Assembly (NCBI RefSeq): GCF_958295425.1
Contig: NC_081143.1
Coordinates: forward strand, 18,886,686-18,950,685
DNA: 64,000 bases
Direction: 5' to 3'
From: Solea solea
Lineage: Eukaryota > Chordata > Actinopteri > Pleuronectiformes > Soleidae
A model generated the notes under the pieces. It had not been told where the DNA came from. It saw nothing but the letters and a program-made list of their open reading frames with translations, and did no database searches. Made by a program: the position numbers and the translations under genes. Of this stretch, positions 37,440 through 50,351 are shown in pieces; the first letter of the stretch is position 1, and each line of letters begins with the position of its first letter.

Positions 37440-37645
37440 AATGATGCAGGCAGGTTCTGGCCGGGTCTCAGGCTGGAATTAAGCAATGGATGTTGCAGTT
37501 AGGCATGTTTTCCCTGTGTGTACATGGGTTTTCTCCGGGTTCTCCACTTTCCTCTCACAGTCCAAAAACATGCATGGTTGTTTGTCTCTATATGTGGCCC
37601 TGTGACAGACTGGCGACCTGTCCAGGGTCCATTATGTTTAGTATT
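37440..37645 (+). repeat. Fish SINE copy with internal deletion
   Basis: CATGTTTTCCCTGTGTG, GTTCTCCACTTTCCTC and CAGTCCAAAAACATGCATGG, followed by GACTGGCGACCTGTCCAGGG: the body and tail modules of the SINE also found at 38.77 kb. Confidence 0.7.
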
Positions 37646-38764
37646 GGCACAAACGGAACCCCAAACGGAATAGGCCCTAGACTATTATCTTATGGGCCAA
37701 AAAACAATTCTATTGCATGCTGGATAAGACCCACGGGCCTTGAGTTTGACATATCTTAAGTTCAGTGTATGAGCAGCCATGTGACTCTATTATAAGGCTG
37801 TGTTGTACACATAAAGTGTGTATGAAGAGTCCGAACATCCAATGAAACTCATGATGCAGATAACAGGTCTGAACTCATTGTATCTTGGGGTGTGTCCCCC
37901 CTTCTCTCTTTGAGTTACATATTCAGCATGTGAAATAGATTAGCCACTGTCTCTTCCTGTCAGACACATCACTGACCATTTCCTGCCTCGAAGTGGAGCA
38001 GGGGGGCTTTGCTTACCCAGCAGGTTTGTTATATGAAGACCCCCAAACATATTTTAAGGCTGAAAGTCAGCATTTATCTCCCAAAAGTCTGATTTCAAAC
38101 CTCACAGGATTTACAGGATTTATAGCTGGTACCAGAATAAATGTGTCACTGCCCAAATTTAAACTGTCCCGCCTCAGAATGGAGAGAGGACGTGACAGAG
38201 GGTGAGACAGATGTGGGGTTGGTGCAGTGATGTTTCCTGTGCTGTGGGCTGTGGCTCTCACTGCTGTGTCGCCTCGTATTTCAGCGGAGGAAATACGGGG
38301 GCTGCTCTTTAACCGCTTCAACTTTCCGACAGCTCAGCTTTTGCAACTAAGAAGTGGGAGAAAAGCAGACCCTCATTTCCCTTCTAATCTATTCAAATAC
38401 TTATTATTAAAAATAAATAAATACAACATGTATTCAGTGGTAATTATGCAACCTTAACTGTAACTAAGGTATTTAAAAAAAATTAAAAAAACAACAAGAA
38501 GCATCGCTTTAAGCAAAACATTTTTTTTTCTGCATGTTTGGACATTTGGGCTGATTACAGCGTGTGCAGCCAAACGGCATGAAGCAATTGCACATGCGGT
38601 CAAATAGTTTTCAAAATAAAAGACGAAGCAAACATCAATTGTGGGGAAAGAAAAATGGAATGAAGTGTTGATGATCAAAGTCTGTCAGAATAAAACCAAA
38701 ATAAAACTACTAATATGATTATATTTATATTAATATTACAGCACTACAGGCATCACAACAATTC

Positions 38765-39065
38765 ATATATAGCACTGTTGGCTCACAGCAAGAAGGTTGT
38801 TGGGTTGTTCAGGTTCAGCATATGTTTTTTCTGTGTAAAGTTTGCATGTTCTCCCTGTGTGTCTGTGTGTGTGTGTGTGTAAGGTTAATTTGACTCTCTA
38901 AACTGACAGTAGGTGTGAGTTAATGGTTTTTCGTCTCTGTATGTATGCCCAGCGATGGACTGGCGACCTGTTCAGGGTGTAACCCGCCTTTCACCATCTA
39001 TTCGTGGGGATTGCTCCAGCTCCCCTGCGACCATCATGTGGAGGATAAAGTGACAGACAATGAAT
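38765..39065 (+). mobile_element. Fish tRNA-derived SINE, near full length
   Basis: Starts with a tRNA-like head (AGCACTGTTGGCTCACAGC then AAGAAGG), then TTTGCATGTTCTCCCTGTG, GATGGACTGGCGACCTG and TGCGACCATCATGTGGAGG, ending in an AAT/AAC tail. This order matches a SINE type widespread in fish; the exact family name is not claimed. Confidence 0.75.
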
Positions 39066-39067
39066 GA

Positions 39068-39150
39068 ACAATAATAATAACAACAATAATAATAATAACA
39101 ACAACAACAATAATAATAACAACAACAATAATAATAATAATAATAATAAT
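39068..39150. repeat. (AAT/AAC)n simple repeat, SINE tail expansion
   Basis: Trinucleotide run of AAT and AAC units directly following the SINE. Confidence 0.9.
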
Positions 39151-40559
39151 TTTGTTTGTCCATAGATGGGTAACTTTGTCTTTGGCTAGATGGGTTCATT
39201 GAAAAACACATCACAACAAATCCCAACACAATAAATAGATAAATACGAAACAAAAAAAATTAATAACAAAGATTTTTTTTGTTTATAAATGATAAGTAAA
39301 AATACACAGAGTGCAGATAAAGGACACTGTTCTAGTATACAGTAGTGTTTTAGAAAATAATAGAGCCATTGCAATTGGTATGAAAGACCTCTTGATGTTG
39401 CTGTATAGCAGCGCCTTCCTAAGGGCTATGCAGTTCACTGTCGGCAGAATGGTCCATGTGACCCATGTGTAGACAGTTACAACAACAATGTGTTTTGGAT
39501 ATGACTAACATAAGACACCCACACATCTGTTATTATTTGTAGATCAGATAAGAATCAGAATAACACATACACTACATAACTAAAAAGAAGTTGCATCAAG
39601 ATTTTTTGTTTCCAACTGGTGGAAGGGCATGGGTGAAAATTGAAAGGGCACTTACTGCGTACCGATGGGGCAGGCGCAACTAGTATATAATTTCCCACAT
39701 TCTCACACACCTATACGTATATACCTATAAAGGGACATCATTTACAGCACAGCATCACTTTCTATCACAGCACTGAATATCCTTTCAAGGACACCCTTTG
39801 GGACACTGTCATGTAGGGGTAGAACTTCATAAAGACACCATTTGCCCAGTAGCCAAGGTTGGTGAATTGTTCCTCACCACCGTCTTGGGATTGGATCAGT
39901 GTCATCTGCAGTCATGCTTTTGCGCATTTGAACTCCTCTGTGAGACTTGTGAGGGGCAACTTGAGGACGCCATCTCCATAGAGGCCTATGGTGGTCAGGC
40001 ATCGAGGAACTCTGAGCCACTTCTTAATGCAAAATGCACTCCTTTATAAACAATACATTTTTTAAACGTATATTTTGCTTTAGAGGCGACAGATGAATGG
40101 CAGCCAGTAGGGCATGAGCCACTTCCTCATATTTTAATTACTCTAGAGGGCACTTGAGTGTGTGTCTTGTGACTGTCTTGTGCACACCACTGGGAGGGTG
40201 GTGTTATGGTGAAAAGTTAAATGCATTAGTTTAAATAACTAAAATGAATGAATTCATCATGCACGTACGGTGACCTTCCCCTCTTTTTGCACTAATCCCG
40301 CATGCTCAGACGACCGTGCCAGAGCTTATGCTAGCATGCTAAATCCAAGAAGACACTTGCAGCAATGTTATGGCAGAAAAGGTGCCAACAACAGGTGTTG
40401 GTCGCAAACGAAAGACGGTTTTGGGAAAGCTACTGCCAAGAAAAAGGCTGATGCAGAACGATCCAAGACTAGAGTGAATATCTATGCTGTGTTTGAATGG
40501 TGGCAAAAAAAACGGTGGAATGGTGGGGAAAAAAAACCAACACGCTCTTATTTTGAAGT

Positions 40560-40897
40560 CGCAGAGCCCACGCGTTCCGGTCCTGCTCCGCGCTGTTTGC
40601 GTGTGACTTCACGTGTCAGTGTGATAGGAGGGACAGTCCTGAACCGAGCTCATATCTGTTCTGTCGTTCACCACCGCAAAGAGAGAGAGAGAGTTTTTAT
40701 GTGTCCGCTGGTTCTGATGAACGAAATCAGCCGTGACTCGGAGTGTGTTTCTTAACCCGGGATAACCATCCTCCCACATGCGCTGACACGTCTCCAGATA
40801 TTACACACATCCCGTCGGGCGGCAGAGGGAGCATTTACTGGGGCTGCGTTGACACACTGTGCAACTCACACACACACTCACAGCAAAGAGGGGGAAG
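40560..40897 (+). promoter_or_regulatory. PITPNC1 promoter and 5' UTR region
   Basis: CpG-rich stretch relative to the surroundings, ending at the PITPNC1 ATG. The 161-codon open frame at 40270-40755 overlaps it and has no recognisable domain. Transcription start not visible. Confidence 0.45.
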
Positions 40898-40945
40898 ATG
40901 TTAATGAAGGAGTACAGGATATGCATGCCACTCACGGTGGAGGAG
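40898..40945 (+). CDS. pitpnc1: PITPNC1 coding exon 1 (residues 1-16)
   Basis: Encodes MLMKEYRICMPLTVEE, matching human PITPNC1 (MLLKEYRICMPLTVDE), then donor GAG|GTAAGT in phase 0, as expected before YKIGQLY. The protein (RdgB-beta, class II PITP) binds and moves phosphatidylinositol and phosphatidic acid in the cytosol. The rest of the gene is beyond the window: I searched for the YKIGQLYM exon by eye and did not find it. Plus strand, divergent from PSMD12. Confidence 0.93.
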
Positions 40946-41525
40946 GTAAGTTTACTCTACGTTTCTACTCTTCTTTGTTTCACCTTCACAATGTCTGCGG
41001 TCCGGTGCTGTTCATATGACTCCCGTGTGTGCGGTTCCAGACATGAGGTAACATGAAGTGGACGAAACTAGTCCGTCCCTCCATCTCTCGCTCTCTCTCC
41101 GTGTGTGTGAACCATCATCCCGCTGAGCTGAAGTTGACGGTGTACTTTCTCTGTGGTCACAGTTAGAGCTTCAATCCTCCCGCAACACAGTCTGCATGGG
41201 TTAGAAAGACAGAAAACAGACCCCACACTTCACATGCTGACCGTTTGTAATAGTTGCTTTCTAACACTTGATTCTTTATTTTCTGTACGCCCTTATTATT
41301 TTATTATTTGTTGTAATGTTTCATTTGTAAAGGCTACAGTGCGTAACTTCTTGTGATTTCTGTTTCTGTGGATATTCTTCTTCTGCCTCTGTTTTCGTCT
41401 AAGAGAACAGAAACTATGTAATATTATATGTAAGCAGTGGCCTTCACATGAAATAGTACTCTGTCAAACAATTCTACCTGACGAAGGAGTGTTTGTGTAT
41501 ATAGCAGCAGCTCTCTCTGTCTAAA

Positions 41526-41604
41526 CCAGGGTTCTCAAACTCAAATAACCTGGGGGCCACTATTCAGGTCATTAGGGGCCAGTCAAGTGAATTTTTTTTC
41601 CAAC
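41526..41604 (-). repeat. CAG(N)GGTCTCAAA hAT element, copy D (inverted fragment)
   Basis: CAGGGTTCTCAAACTCAAAT, CTGGGGGCCACT and GGGGCCAGTCAAGTGAA are the reverse complement of the right end of copies A and B. Only the terminal ~80 bp remain. Confidence 0.7.
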
Positions 41605-41611
41605 AAATTAC

Positions 41612-42490
41612 AGTTGTGGGCAATCACTCAAATTCTGCCGCTTTATCCTCCACATGAGGGTCACGGTGGGGCGCTGGTGCCAATCCCAGCTGACATAGGG
41701 CCTGAAAGGAGGGGTACACACTGGACAGGTCACCAGTCCCTCACAGGGCCACAAACAACCATCCACTCTTACATGTCCGTTTAAGGCACAGGTAGCAAAC
41801 TGCTGGCCCATGGCCCATATGTGGCCCCCAAACAGTTACATGCGGCAATCACTCAATATCATGTTATAATGAAAACATGGCCCGTGACCTCTTCAGAATG
41901 TAAATATTGTATAGAATGTAATAAATGTATTACATTCAGCAGTAAATTCTATACATTCTTTAAAGCTTATGTATAATTCTATACATAAGCTTTAGTGTTT
42001 TAATTGTAGCTGTCCATGTTGTTATTTACTTCATTTCATATTTATTTTTGTTTGTTTATGATATTAATAGATTTATTTTGCGTCATATACATGCTTTTAT
42101 CGTGAAGTGGGCATCATTCCATATTGAAAACAAAGACTTTTACTTTGAAATTTGTGAAATATTATCACTTATGTCTTTATTTGCAATATCATGATGGACT
42201 GTTGTGTTATTCTTTTAAGATCATATTGCTCACTCGCTACCCAACAGTTGTTTTTTCTTCACTTCTCCAGACCGGCCCCCTCCTGACCAGACTAGACGCT
42301 CATTGGCCCCCAGTCCATTTGAGTTTGACACCTCTGGTTTAGAGTGTCCAATTTGCCTAAATCTGCATGTTTTTTGATTGTGGGAGGAAACTGGAGAACC
42401 CACACACACGGGGAGAACATGCAAACTCCATGCAGGGAGGCCCTTGTTGAGTTGTTGACTTGTTCCACTACACCAACCGCGTGGCCTGCG
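41612..42490 (-). mobile_element. Inverted SINE split by a hAT insertion
   Basis: 41612-41786 is the tail module in reverse (TTTATCCTCCACATGAGGG through CTGGACAGGTCACCAGTCC); 42345-42490 is the body in reverse (CTAAATCTGCATG, GTGGGAGGAAACTGGAG, GGGGAGAACATGCAAACTCC). They belong together and are separated by the hAT element at 41787-42336. Confidence 0.75.
41787..42336 (+). mobile_element. CAG(N)GGTCTCAAA hAT element, copy C, nested in a SINE
   Basis: Starts CACAGGTAGCAAACTGCTGG and ends GAGTTTGACACCTCTG. Flanks GTTTAAGG (41779-41786) and GTTTAGAG (42337-42344) agree at 6 of 8 bases. Longer than copies A and B, with hairpin-forming AT-rich sequence at 41914-41994. Confidence 0.78.
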
Positions 42491-42609
42491 GTGGGCAATA
42501 TTACCCTAAAATTATATCACAATATTCCACCATGATAATGCAATAACAATATATTCATGACAATAATTCACAGGATTTCAAAATAAAAGTGTTTGCTTTC
42601 ATACAGGAT

Positions 42610-42790
42610 GATACATATTTGGTAATAGTAAATGGTCTGTATTTATATAGCACTTTTCTAGTCCTGATGACCACTCAAAACTGCTTTACACTACAGTTTT
42701 GCCATTCCCCGAGTTTGAGAGGTCCAAACACTCCTATTAGGTGACGGTCTATTACACGTTCAGTGCAGCCCCCTGTAAGATTAGACCATT
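42610..42790. repeat. Interspersed repeat with TTTATATAGCACTTTTCTAG
   Basis: AAATGGTCTGTATTTATATAG, CACTTTTCTAGTCCTGATGA and CCACTCAAAACTGCTTTACA are modules I recall from a frequent fish repeat. Ends not resolved. Confidence 0.5.
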
Positions 42791-45523
42791 GCAATGTTGT
42801 AGTTTCACCTCTGTTCTTGATTCAGACTCACTTTCCCTCTCTCTCTCTGAATTACCTTACACTAAAGCCCTGCTGCCCTAATTGCGCATGGTGACACTAA
42901 CACAGTGCTGAGCGGTTGTGGGGGTTGGGGGGAGGGACTCCTCCGCACTTATGGTGTCTCATGCTGATAGTTGCACTTGTGCAGCCCTCAGCGAAGAATA
43001 TCAGAGACAAGGGGCCATTGTGTGTATTCTGTCTATTTGTCTGTTTGGTTTCACGACGCGGTCTATATTTAGAAGGTGAAGATTGATGGCCCTCTTGTCC
43101 CGGCATGCATACCATACAGCACAACAGCTCCTGTTTCAATTATCACCCATCTAATTGTTTTCTTACTCCTCTCCATGGCCTTAGCTGTTGTGATGCGTGG
43201 GTGTTGTAGGTTTTTGAAGGCCGGGACATTGTCAGGTGGAATAATTTCTCTCTGCATGTCTCACAACTGACATGCTGTGATTGTCAGACTCTGAGTTGGA
43301 ACAAAGGGAGAGACATGAGGGCAGAAAAACTGGGGATTTCAAATCCCACAAAGTGATGTGGACTGAGCTGCATTACTAATGTAGGTCTGTGCATTTGCAT
43401 TACACCCTTGACAAGAATAGTAAGTTTATTATTCTCTCTGGTTGCCACTAGGCTGCCAGTGTTATATTTTCCGACTTCAATCAGTGAAAGAGGCGTTTCA
43501 CCACTGACTCATTCTGGTCAGAGTGGAAACACCATCCACTTATACCGCGGTATAACAGGAACAATATGTTTGCAGTTTTACTAGCGTGGACTTTCGGATA
43601 CCTTTTGAAGTGTGACTGTGTGTGGGTGTAAGTGTGTGTGTTACGCATTTTCTGGTCAGCCCTGTTCTGTTCCTTTACCACATGTCCTTAATGGCCAGAG
43701 GAGTTTTGAGAACTTTTTCCACTTCCAGTCGTCTGCTTGTGAGCAGATAACTGTTAATGAGCGGTTCAACCTGCCATCAATTTTGAGCAAATGTACAGTA
43801 CTGCCATAAAAACATAAAACACACGCTCTCTTTAATTATTATTAATTTAAAAATGAATATTTGAAAATGAAACCAACATTTTTCCATTGCAAGATTTTCA
43901 CAACTTTTGAATCATGTCACAAAATGAAAAATCAACAACAACTGCTTATCACTTTTACCTGCTGGTGTTAATATAAAAGTGGTTAGTGTTTGTTTAGTGA
44001 AACTCAACGCAGATTAGAGTTTGTAAGAATGAGTGATATCTAATTGTGAGGCTGCAAATTGTGACACATGGAGATTACCTTTGCTCACCACTTTCCCAAC
44101 TGCATTAGGGAACGATGTTGGCCTTTGCTTACCAGAGAGGATCATTTGCATTGTTTTTGAAATGCAAAGCGGAAAATTTGGTTGGTTTGTCAGCTTAGGC
44201 TACTGTAGAAACCTCCGAAAAGCAAGGCCTAATGTACACATACTACTATTATTATTATTAGTCTAATCTCATGGGTCTTATATCCATTTTCTTTAAACCA
44301 TCCGAAGTGGAAATGTGATTGTCGATCACATAGTGAAATACACATATATGAGCAGACACTAAGTAGAGTGATCATCTCATGCACAAATAGACTCTGCCCT
44401 TTGCTTCTTGGTGAAGCTCTATTTTGAGGAATCCCAGGAAGCAGGGTGTAATTGTTAGCTGACTGCAGCTCTGACTTGGAAAGAAATCTACTTAATAGAC
44501 CAGAGGGAAATGTCTGGGAGGCGGTTGTTTCTTTCTGTTTGTCCTTATCATGGCTGCACACATTGTGCTTAATGTCTCCTCAAAGTTGACACGATGTTTC
44601 CTGGCCTTCCTTAGGGGAGAGGAAGGCTGTAAAGACTGATGGAATTAAAAGAGGAAGGCTGGAATGGGTGGATGCTCCGTAAAGATGAAGCACGCTAGGT
44701 GAGGGGTTGAGGAAAAGGACCAGACAGAGGAAAAGGATGGCAGAGAGGACGGAAAGTGTAGAGGGCGTAGTGGGGTAATGCGGGAAGTTCTGGGATTTTT
44801 TCCTTTGAAATTCCCCAGGGTGAGGCAGCAATACACTGTGTGTGTGTGGGGAACGCTTAGATTATGGAGTCATGGGGACACACAAGGTCACATCTTTCTG
44901 TGTATTGTCTCTGGGAAGAGATTACAGTCTGCTGCTTGGATGTGTTGCGTCATCATTGCCTTACTACAGCAGATGTTGGACCGGCTATCTGAGCTGTGTT
45001 TATACAACGTTAACAAACACCATACACACGGACAAAATTATTTAGCAATATCAGAGGGTAGGAGTTGTTCTGTGAGCCACAGCTTTTTTTGTCGTCATCT
45101 TAATCATCTCTTGCCTGTCTGGGTTTGTGCCTGGCATGTCTCTGCTGACTTACCTCAGTTTTTCCTTCCCTCCTTTTCCAAAATTTTATTTATTGGCTAC
45201 TCCTATTCAAACGACTTTCCTTTTTTTGCAAACGACGCTATAAAATAATTACCACTAGTTCATTTATGTAAAAGGAATTATTCAGCATTGTGTGTGGCAT
45301 GAAGACATACACACTGTAAACAATGACTGTAGTCTGTGGGTATGAAGCCAATGGGGAAGTGCTTCAAACCTCTATTCTCTTGAATGGCCACCAGGGATCA
45401 AGACCTTTGTCCGACTTTTGGGAGTTTATGTTCAGGCGATCTTCAAAAGAGCATGATATCCATTTTGTAAATGATGGTCCTGATAGAGTAAACGGTCAAT
45501 AAAACAGGGTAAACAGTGTGACT

Positions 45524-45960
45524 GTCCCCCTTTGCACCTGATCTGTGATCAGATACTGATCAGATAGCACTTCATAGGTGCGATTTACACCTGGTATTAA
45601 CATATACGTGTCAGGTGTCCACATCATGATCTGATTGCGATCCGATCACCGTGGTCCCTATCTTAGATCATCTCCCCCTCTTCTTCTGCAAAGATTCCCT
45701 GCAGCAGACTACAGCATCACATCCTGTTAGCCACATGTGAAGTGACTCACGTAGTTGTTGTGGGTGGAATTGGAGACGCATCAGAGACTCATTGCCTTTT
45801 CTGTTCAATGTGGCCACAAGGCGTCTCCGACCACCTCCCGTTGTGGTTTGGCAGATCCGTCCTCAATGCATCTCAGGTGTATTTACACCTGTGGTCAGGC
45901 GCTATGTGATTGTAATCAGATTACAGAAAACACATTTTAATGCCAGGGGTAAAAGGGGGG
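45524..45960. mobile_element. Candidate non-autonomous DNA transposon
   Basis: Left end CCCCCTTTGCACCTG and the reverse complement of the right end, CCCCCTTTTACCCCTGG, are similar. Internal GATCAGAT / CTGATTGCGATCCGATC motifs are palindromic. A target duplication was not identified. Confidence 0.4.
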
Positions 45961-48900
45961 CATTGGCCGTCTCATTAAAAAAAAGTCTCTTCTTGTTTCA
46001 AATAACTAAAGTAAAACCTGAGGCCTCTTAATGACATTTTATAAACCACTTCCCTTAAAACTTAAAACTTTGAAGTGATAAAAAGGAGAGAAAACAAGGT
46101 GTGTATCGTTTGGTTGTACGGTATGAATTTTTGATCATTGTTTCCTTTCATTGAATTGCCAGATTTTTGGATTGGATTCGACGACACCTGCCCATTTGTT
46201 CCGACCAGATTTTTGAATGGGGTTCATCAAGAATTGCCAAGTTATTTCACTGCAACACATTATTCATAAATAAAGTATATGCTAATGCATGTTAACTTTG
46301 CTAGCATCTCACTCAGACTCTCCATGGGTCCAGGTCTGCCTGTACTTGTTACACTTATGTATATTCAAGACAAGATTAATTGAGTTTCATCATTCGTCCC
46401 CCGGAGGCAGTCCCTTCATATCTTTATTTAATCAGAGGAGTAAAAACACATTGTGGTTCTAGGTGGTTTATTGTCACCCGCAGTTGTTAAGTGTTGCCAG
46501 GCAGGCTGGCAGCACAGACACTTTGAAGTCATTACTCCCAACCCCTGTTGTAGTTCCAGTTTCCAGTCATTTGTCGTCGTTTATTGTTTAATAATTAGGG
46601 CCAGGTTGACTCAGTGTAACTTGAAATTCCTGTCTGAATAACATCAAACTTCAAGTCAACTTTATTGAAAAGACAAGCTTCTGTGTTTGAGAAATGGTTT
46701 AAGAATAAGAAATAATCATTTTTAGTTTTCGGTGCCTTGAGAGTAACTCCGTCCTGTCCTATAAGCTGAGCCATTTATCAACCACTGCACCCATTCCCCC
46801 CCCCACTGTCTCTGCTACAGCAGCTCTCACTTACACCTTCCTGTCTGTGGCTGAAGTGCCCTTTTACAAGCTCATGACAAAAATGCTGACGTCACCCAAA
46901 ATTTAGGCTAACCTGAGTCACCGTGCACCTCCAGCAATAACACACGCCCAGTTCCCGAAACCTGTATTGTCACTGATCACCTATGAATGGTACATTTTCA
47001 GTGCGAGTTAAAGTTTGCAATCGCTTTGTCTGTGCAGTAAAAATAGCCCCAAGGCCTTCGTAGAATTGTGCTCATACTTAAAAAAATAACCAGGCTGTAT
47101 CTGCTGAACAAGGTTTTTTTTTTTTTACTTTCAGGTCTCCATTGCAGAAGGCGAGTCTCATTTTTACATGATCTCTATTGACTCCATTGAAAGGAATCAA
47201 GCTGAAATGACACAGTTGTAGCCTTTGGTTCGCTTGGCTGATTGTTGGAGTGTTAACTGTGGCAATAACTGAAGGATTCAGGCACCATCCGACTGTGTTT
47301 GTGAATGTTGTCTGAGACCTGTGCTGGTCGTGATGTCTTCTCAGGACGTTGTAAACCCAATGATGTAACCATATTTTATTCCAAAGCTTTGTGTTCTCAG
47401 TTAGTTTTTTAGCTGCTTCAAACATTCCAGAGTATATGTGACGTGTAATAGTTGAATAAATGTCTAACAGGTTTCATGTGGACGTCTTCATTAAGTGAGA
47501 TCCTATCATAACTTTTAAAAAGGGAAGTTGCTTTTTTAGCTAGCGTCTGTCTGAGGAAGTAGATTGGTCTGCACAGAGATGGGTGACTATATAAATGGAA
47601 GGATGTTTGGATGAATGGCCGGACGGATGTTGGAAGGACACCTGGGTTGTTATTTTTAAGGCACAAACAACTCTCCAAATCTTAAGTCTAGGCAGAATTT
47701 ATTAGAGAAAATGAATATCCTATAATGTAGAATGACCCACAGATGCCAGAAAAAAAAAAATCATAGAGTTCACTCACCCAGTGAAATGTAAATTAGTCTC
47801 ACACCATGATGTGTAAACTGTACAGCTGCATCTGCGGCGCTCATTTTTATCAACACTTGATAATTGTCATGTTGTCATGTTGTCGTGAACCCATGAAGTA
47901 CTGTAACTCAGTCCCATTTATGTTGCACAAACATCGTTGCAGCCCTTTCTTTATGGAGTGCAGGAACACGGATAAGAAACCTACGTCAGTGTTGGCAATA
48001 GTCCAGGTCACTTTTATCACAGTAAAGAAAACAATGTATCAGCGATTGCTGGTTTGTTAAAACCCCTTTTAATAAGGGCTCTTTAACTAGATTGGTTGCC
48101 ATTGTTCAGTCCCTGAGCATGTTTCCATGACGCCAGCTTTTAATTTTGTGCATCCACAGCCTGGGAGAACTGAAAAGCAGCATGAACTAACAAGCTACAG
48201 CTCAGTGTGGACACTGAGGCATCTTTTCAGACAAATGGAACATATTTTTAGACAAGGTAATTAAATAAGACGGTGTCCTTGGAAGGCTGGCTGTTACTGT
48301 ATTTAGAAAGGTTGATGTAATGAGTTGCAATATAAAGTTATGTAAAGTGCGGAACTCTCCTTTGTTTTCACCATTCGCACAGCAAGGTCAGGGGTTATGG
48401 TCAAGTAGACGGAAGCTTGCCAACACATAAAAGACTTCCAGGCTCGGCTCGCAACGTGACGTCATTGTTATTTTGCACTATCCCCGCTGCTACCCATTAT
48501 TCACTATATTGTTTTCTTCCTTTATGATTGAATCTGTCCCATCCACTCCAGGGTTTGTTTATGAAATAGAGCCTGTTAGATGCTGTTTGTTTCTTTGGTG
48601 TCATGGTAAGGTGCAAGGCCTTTGCCATCTGGTATACATGACAATGCTGTGATTCAATCAACTTCCCATTTGCTGCCATTTATTCTTCTAGAGGAAACCA
48701 TCATGGGTTGTGATGGACCATTATCCATGGATGAGACCTATTCTCATTTCCTAGATGGCGGTGTATATGTGTGTGTGTGTGTGTATGATTGAAAGAGAGG
48801 CTGTTTCATAACACAAGAGTTACATTAGATCATCACGCAGTCGCACTCTGGAGTGTCACTTATCGGAGGAATAAATTCTGCTTCTGTATCTTGTACACAC

Positions 48901-49376
48901 CCACACTCTGAGCTGAAGTGTGCATGTTGGTAACTAGGAACTAGCATGTGCACATTAGAGGGCTCATCATCATCATCGACTCATTGTCTGTTCAGTGACG
49001 GCACCCCTTTGCAGCTGATGTGTGAGGTGAAACAGTGGTCTCTGTCTGCTGAAAGAGGGTAAAAGCTTTGTGATGTCCTTTTGGAAGTCAGCTTAGGATG
49101 AAATGGGAAACAGTGGGTGTGCTACCGGTTCTTCTATTATTTCTGGATATTAGTCGGGGGTAGAAAACTGACCAGCTTGAGTCCAACTCTGGTTGGACTG
49201 AAGGTCTTCATGCAGTAATATTTTATCTCCCATACCATTATCTTGGTGTGTTAGTCCAATTCTGAGTCTTAACATGTATGTTAAGACTAACACAACACAC
49301 GTAAAGGTACTTGGTGAATTGCTGTCTAATTTTGATCAAATAACAGTAATACATTATTTCTGACACACCTGGTAAT

Positions 49377-49480
49377 AGGGCTGCTCGATTATGGAAACAA
49401 TTTGGGTCAATACTGAAATCACAATTATTTTTAAATGATTACTTGAACTTGAAACAAATGGAATTTATTGCCCGTAAAAA
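49377..49480. repeat. GGGCTGCTCGATTATGG repeat fragment
   Basis: AGGGCTGCTCGATTATGG followed by AAATCACAATTATTT resembles the end of a fish hAT-like repeat. The other end was not found. Confidence 0.4.
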
Positions 49481-50351
49481 AAGTGGCTCATGAAATTTTA
49501 ATTGAGCCTTTTGAATTTACATTAAAATAACTGTACATGATTGTATATTGTATCTTTACTCGCATTATAGGCCTACTGTTATAACATCAGTACATAAAAC
49601 ATATGAGCATTAGAGATATAGCTATACTTTCTAATAAGAATTCCTAATGCCATGTCCACATTAAGTTTATCCACTGTGGAAGGCACTTTAGTATGCTGGA
49701 GTCTCTTTATGTCAAAGTATATGCATGAAGCGGCCTTGTTTCACCGTGGAGAAAAAGGATATCTCTCTTACCATCTATTTACTTTTTCCTGACATCTGAA
49801 GGCTTTTAAATCTATAACTAATGGCTGAACATGGAGAGAGAAAGCAGCTGATTCTGAAGACCAGAGCCACTTTTGGTCTGGACATCTTAATTGAAACTGC
49901 TTACTGCTCACTGTGGGCTCATTTGCTTAAACTGAGACTCAGAAACTACCGAAACAGCACACTGAGATAAGAATAACACACTTTGATGTACACCAATGTG
50001 ACGGAGGACTTTGAAGGAACAGTGTTATATTTACTGTCTGCAATAATTGCAAATAGATGTGTGTATAAAATCACCCAAATATGGTAAAAGTGTGTCAACC
50101 TTGGGCAGAACAGCAGAGTTGATGGTCGTATTTGAGAGAGCCTCTTTAAAGTACTTGACATTTGAGACTTTCATGAGCACCTATTATCTTTGTTGTTTAT
50201 ATCAGAGGAGATTCCAAAAGCAGTGGTTAGACAGAGTGCCATTGATGGCGATATGCATTAACTCTCAGGGAAGTAATATGTACAGCCATTAAACGCGGTA
50301 GGTGAATTGGCGATATTTTGTTTTGTAGTAGTAACTCTGTGTGGCAACTGG

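Larger units (their letters stand above)
36020..40250. other. PSMD12-PITPNC1 spacer
   Basis: No recognised gene. It holds two SINE copies, an AAT/AAC tract and an unassigned open frame with a signal-peptide-like start (38230-38457). Mostly AT-rich unique sequence. Confidence 0.5.

Noticed and set aside
40270..40755. 161-codon plus-strand frame upstream of PITPNC1
   Set aside because: No domain; it lies in the CpG-rich promoter region where long stop-free frames occur by chance.
44778..45248. 156-codon plus-strand frame in PITPNC1 intron 1
   Set aside because: Composition is not protein-like and no motif or splice context supports it.
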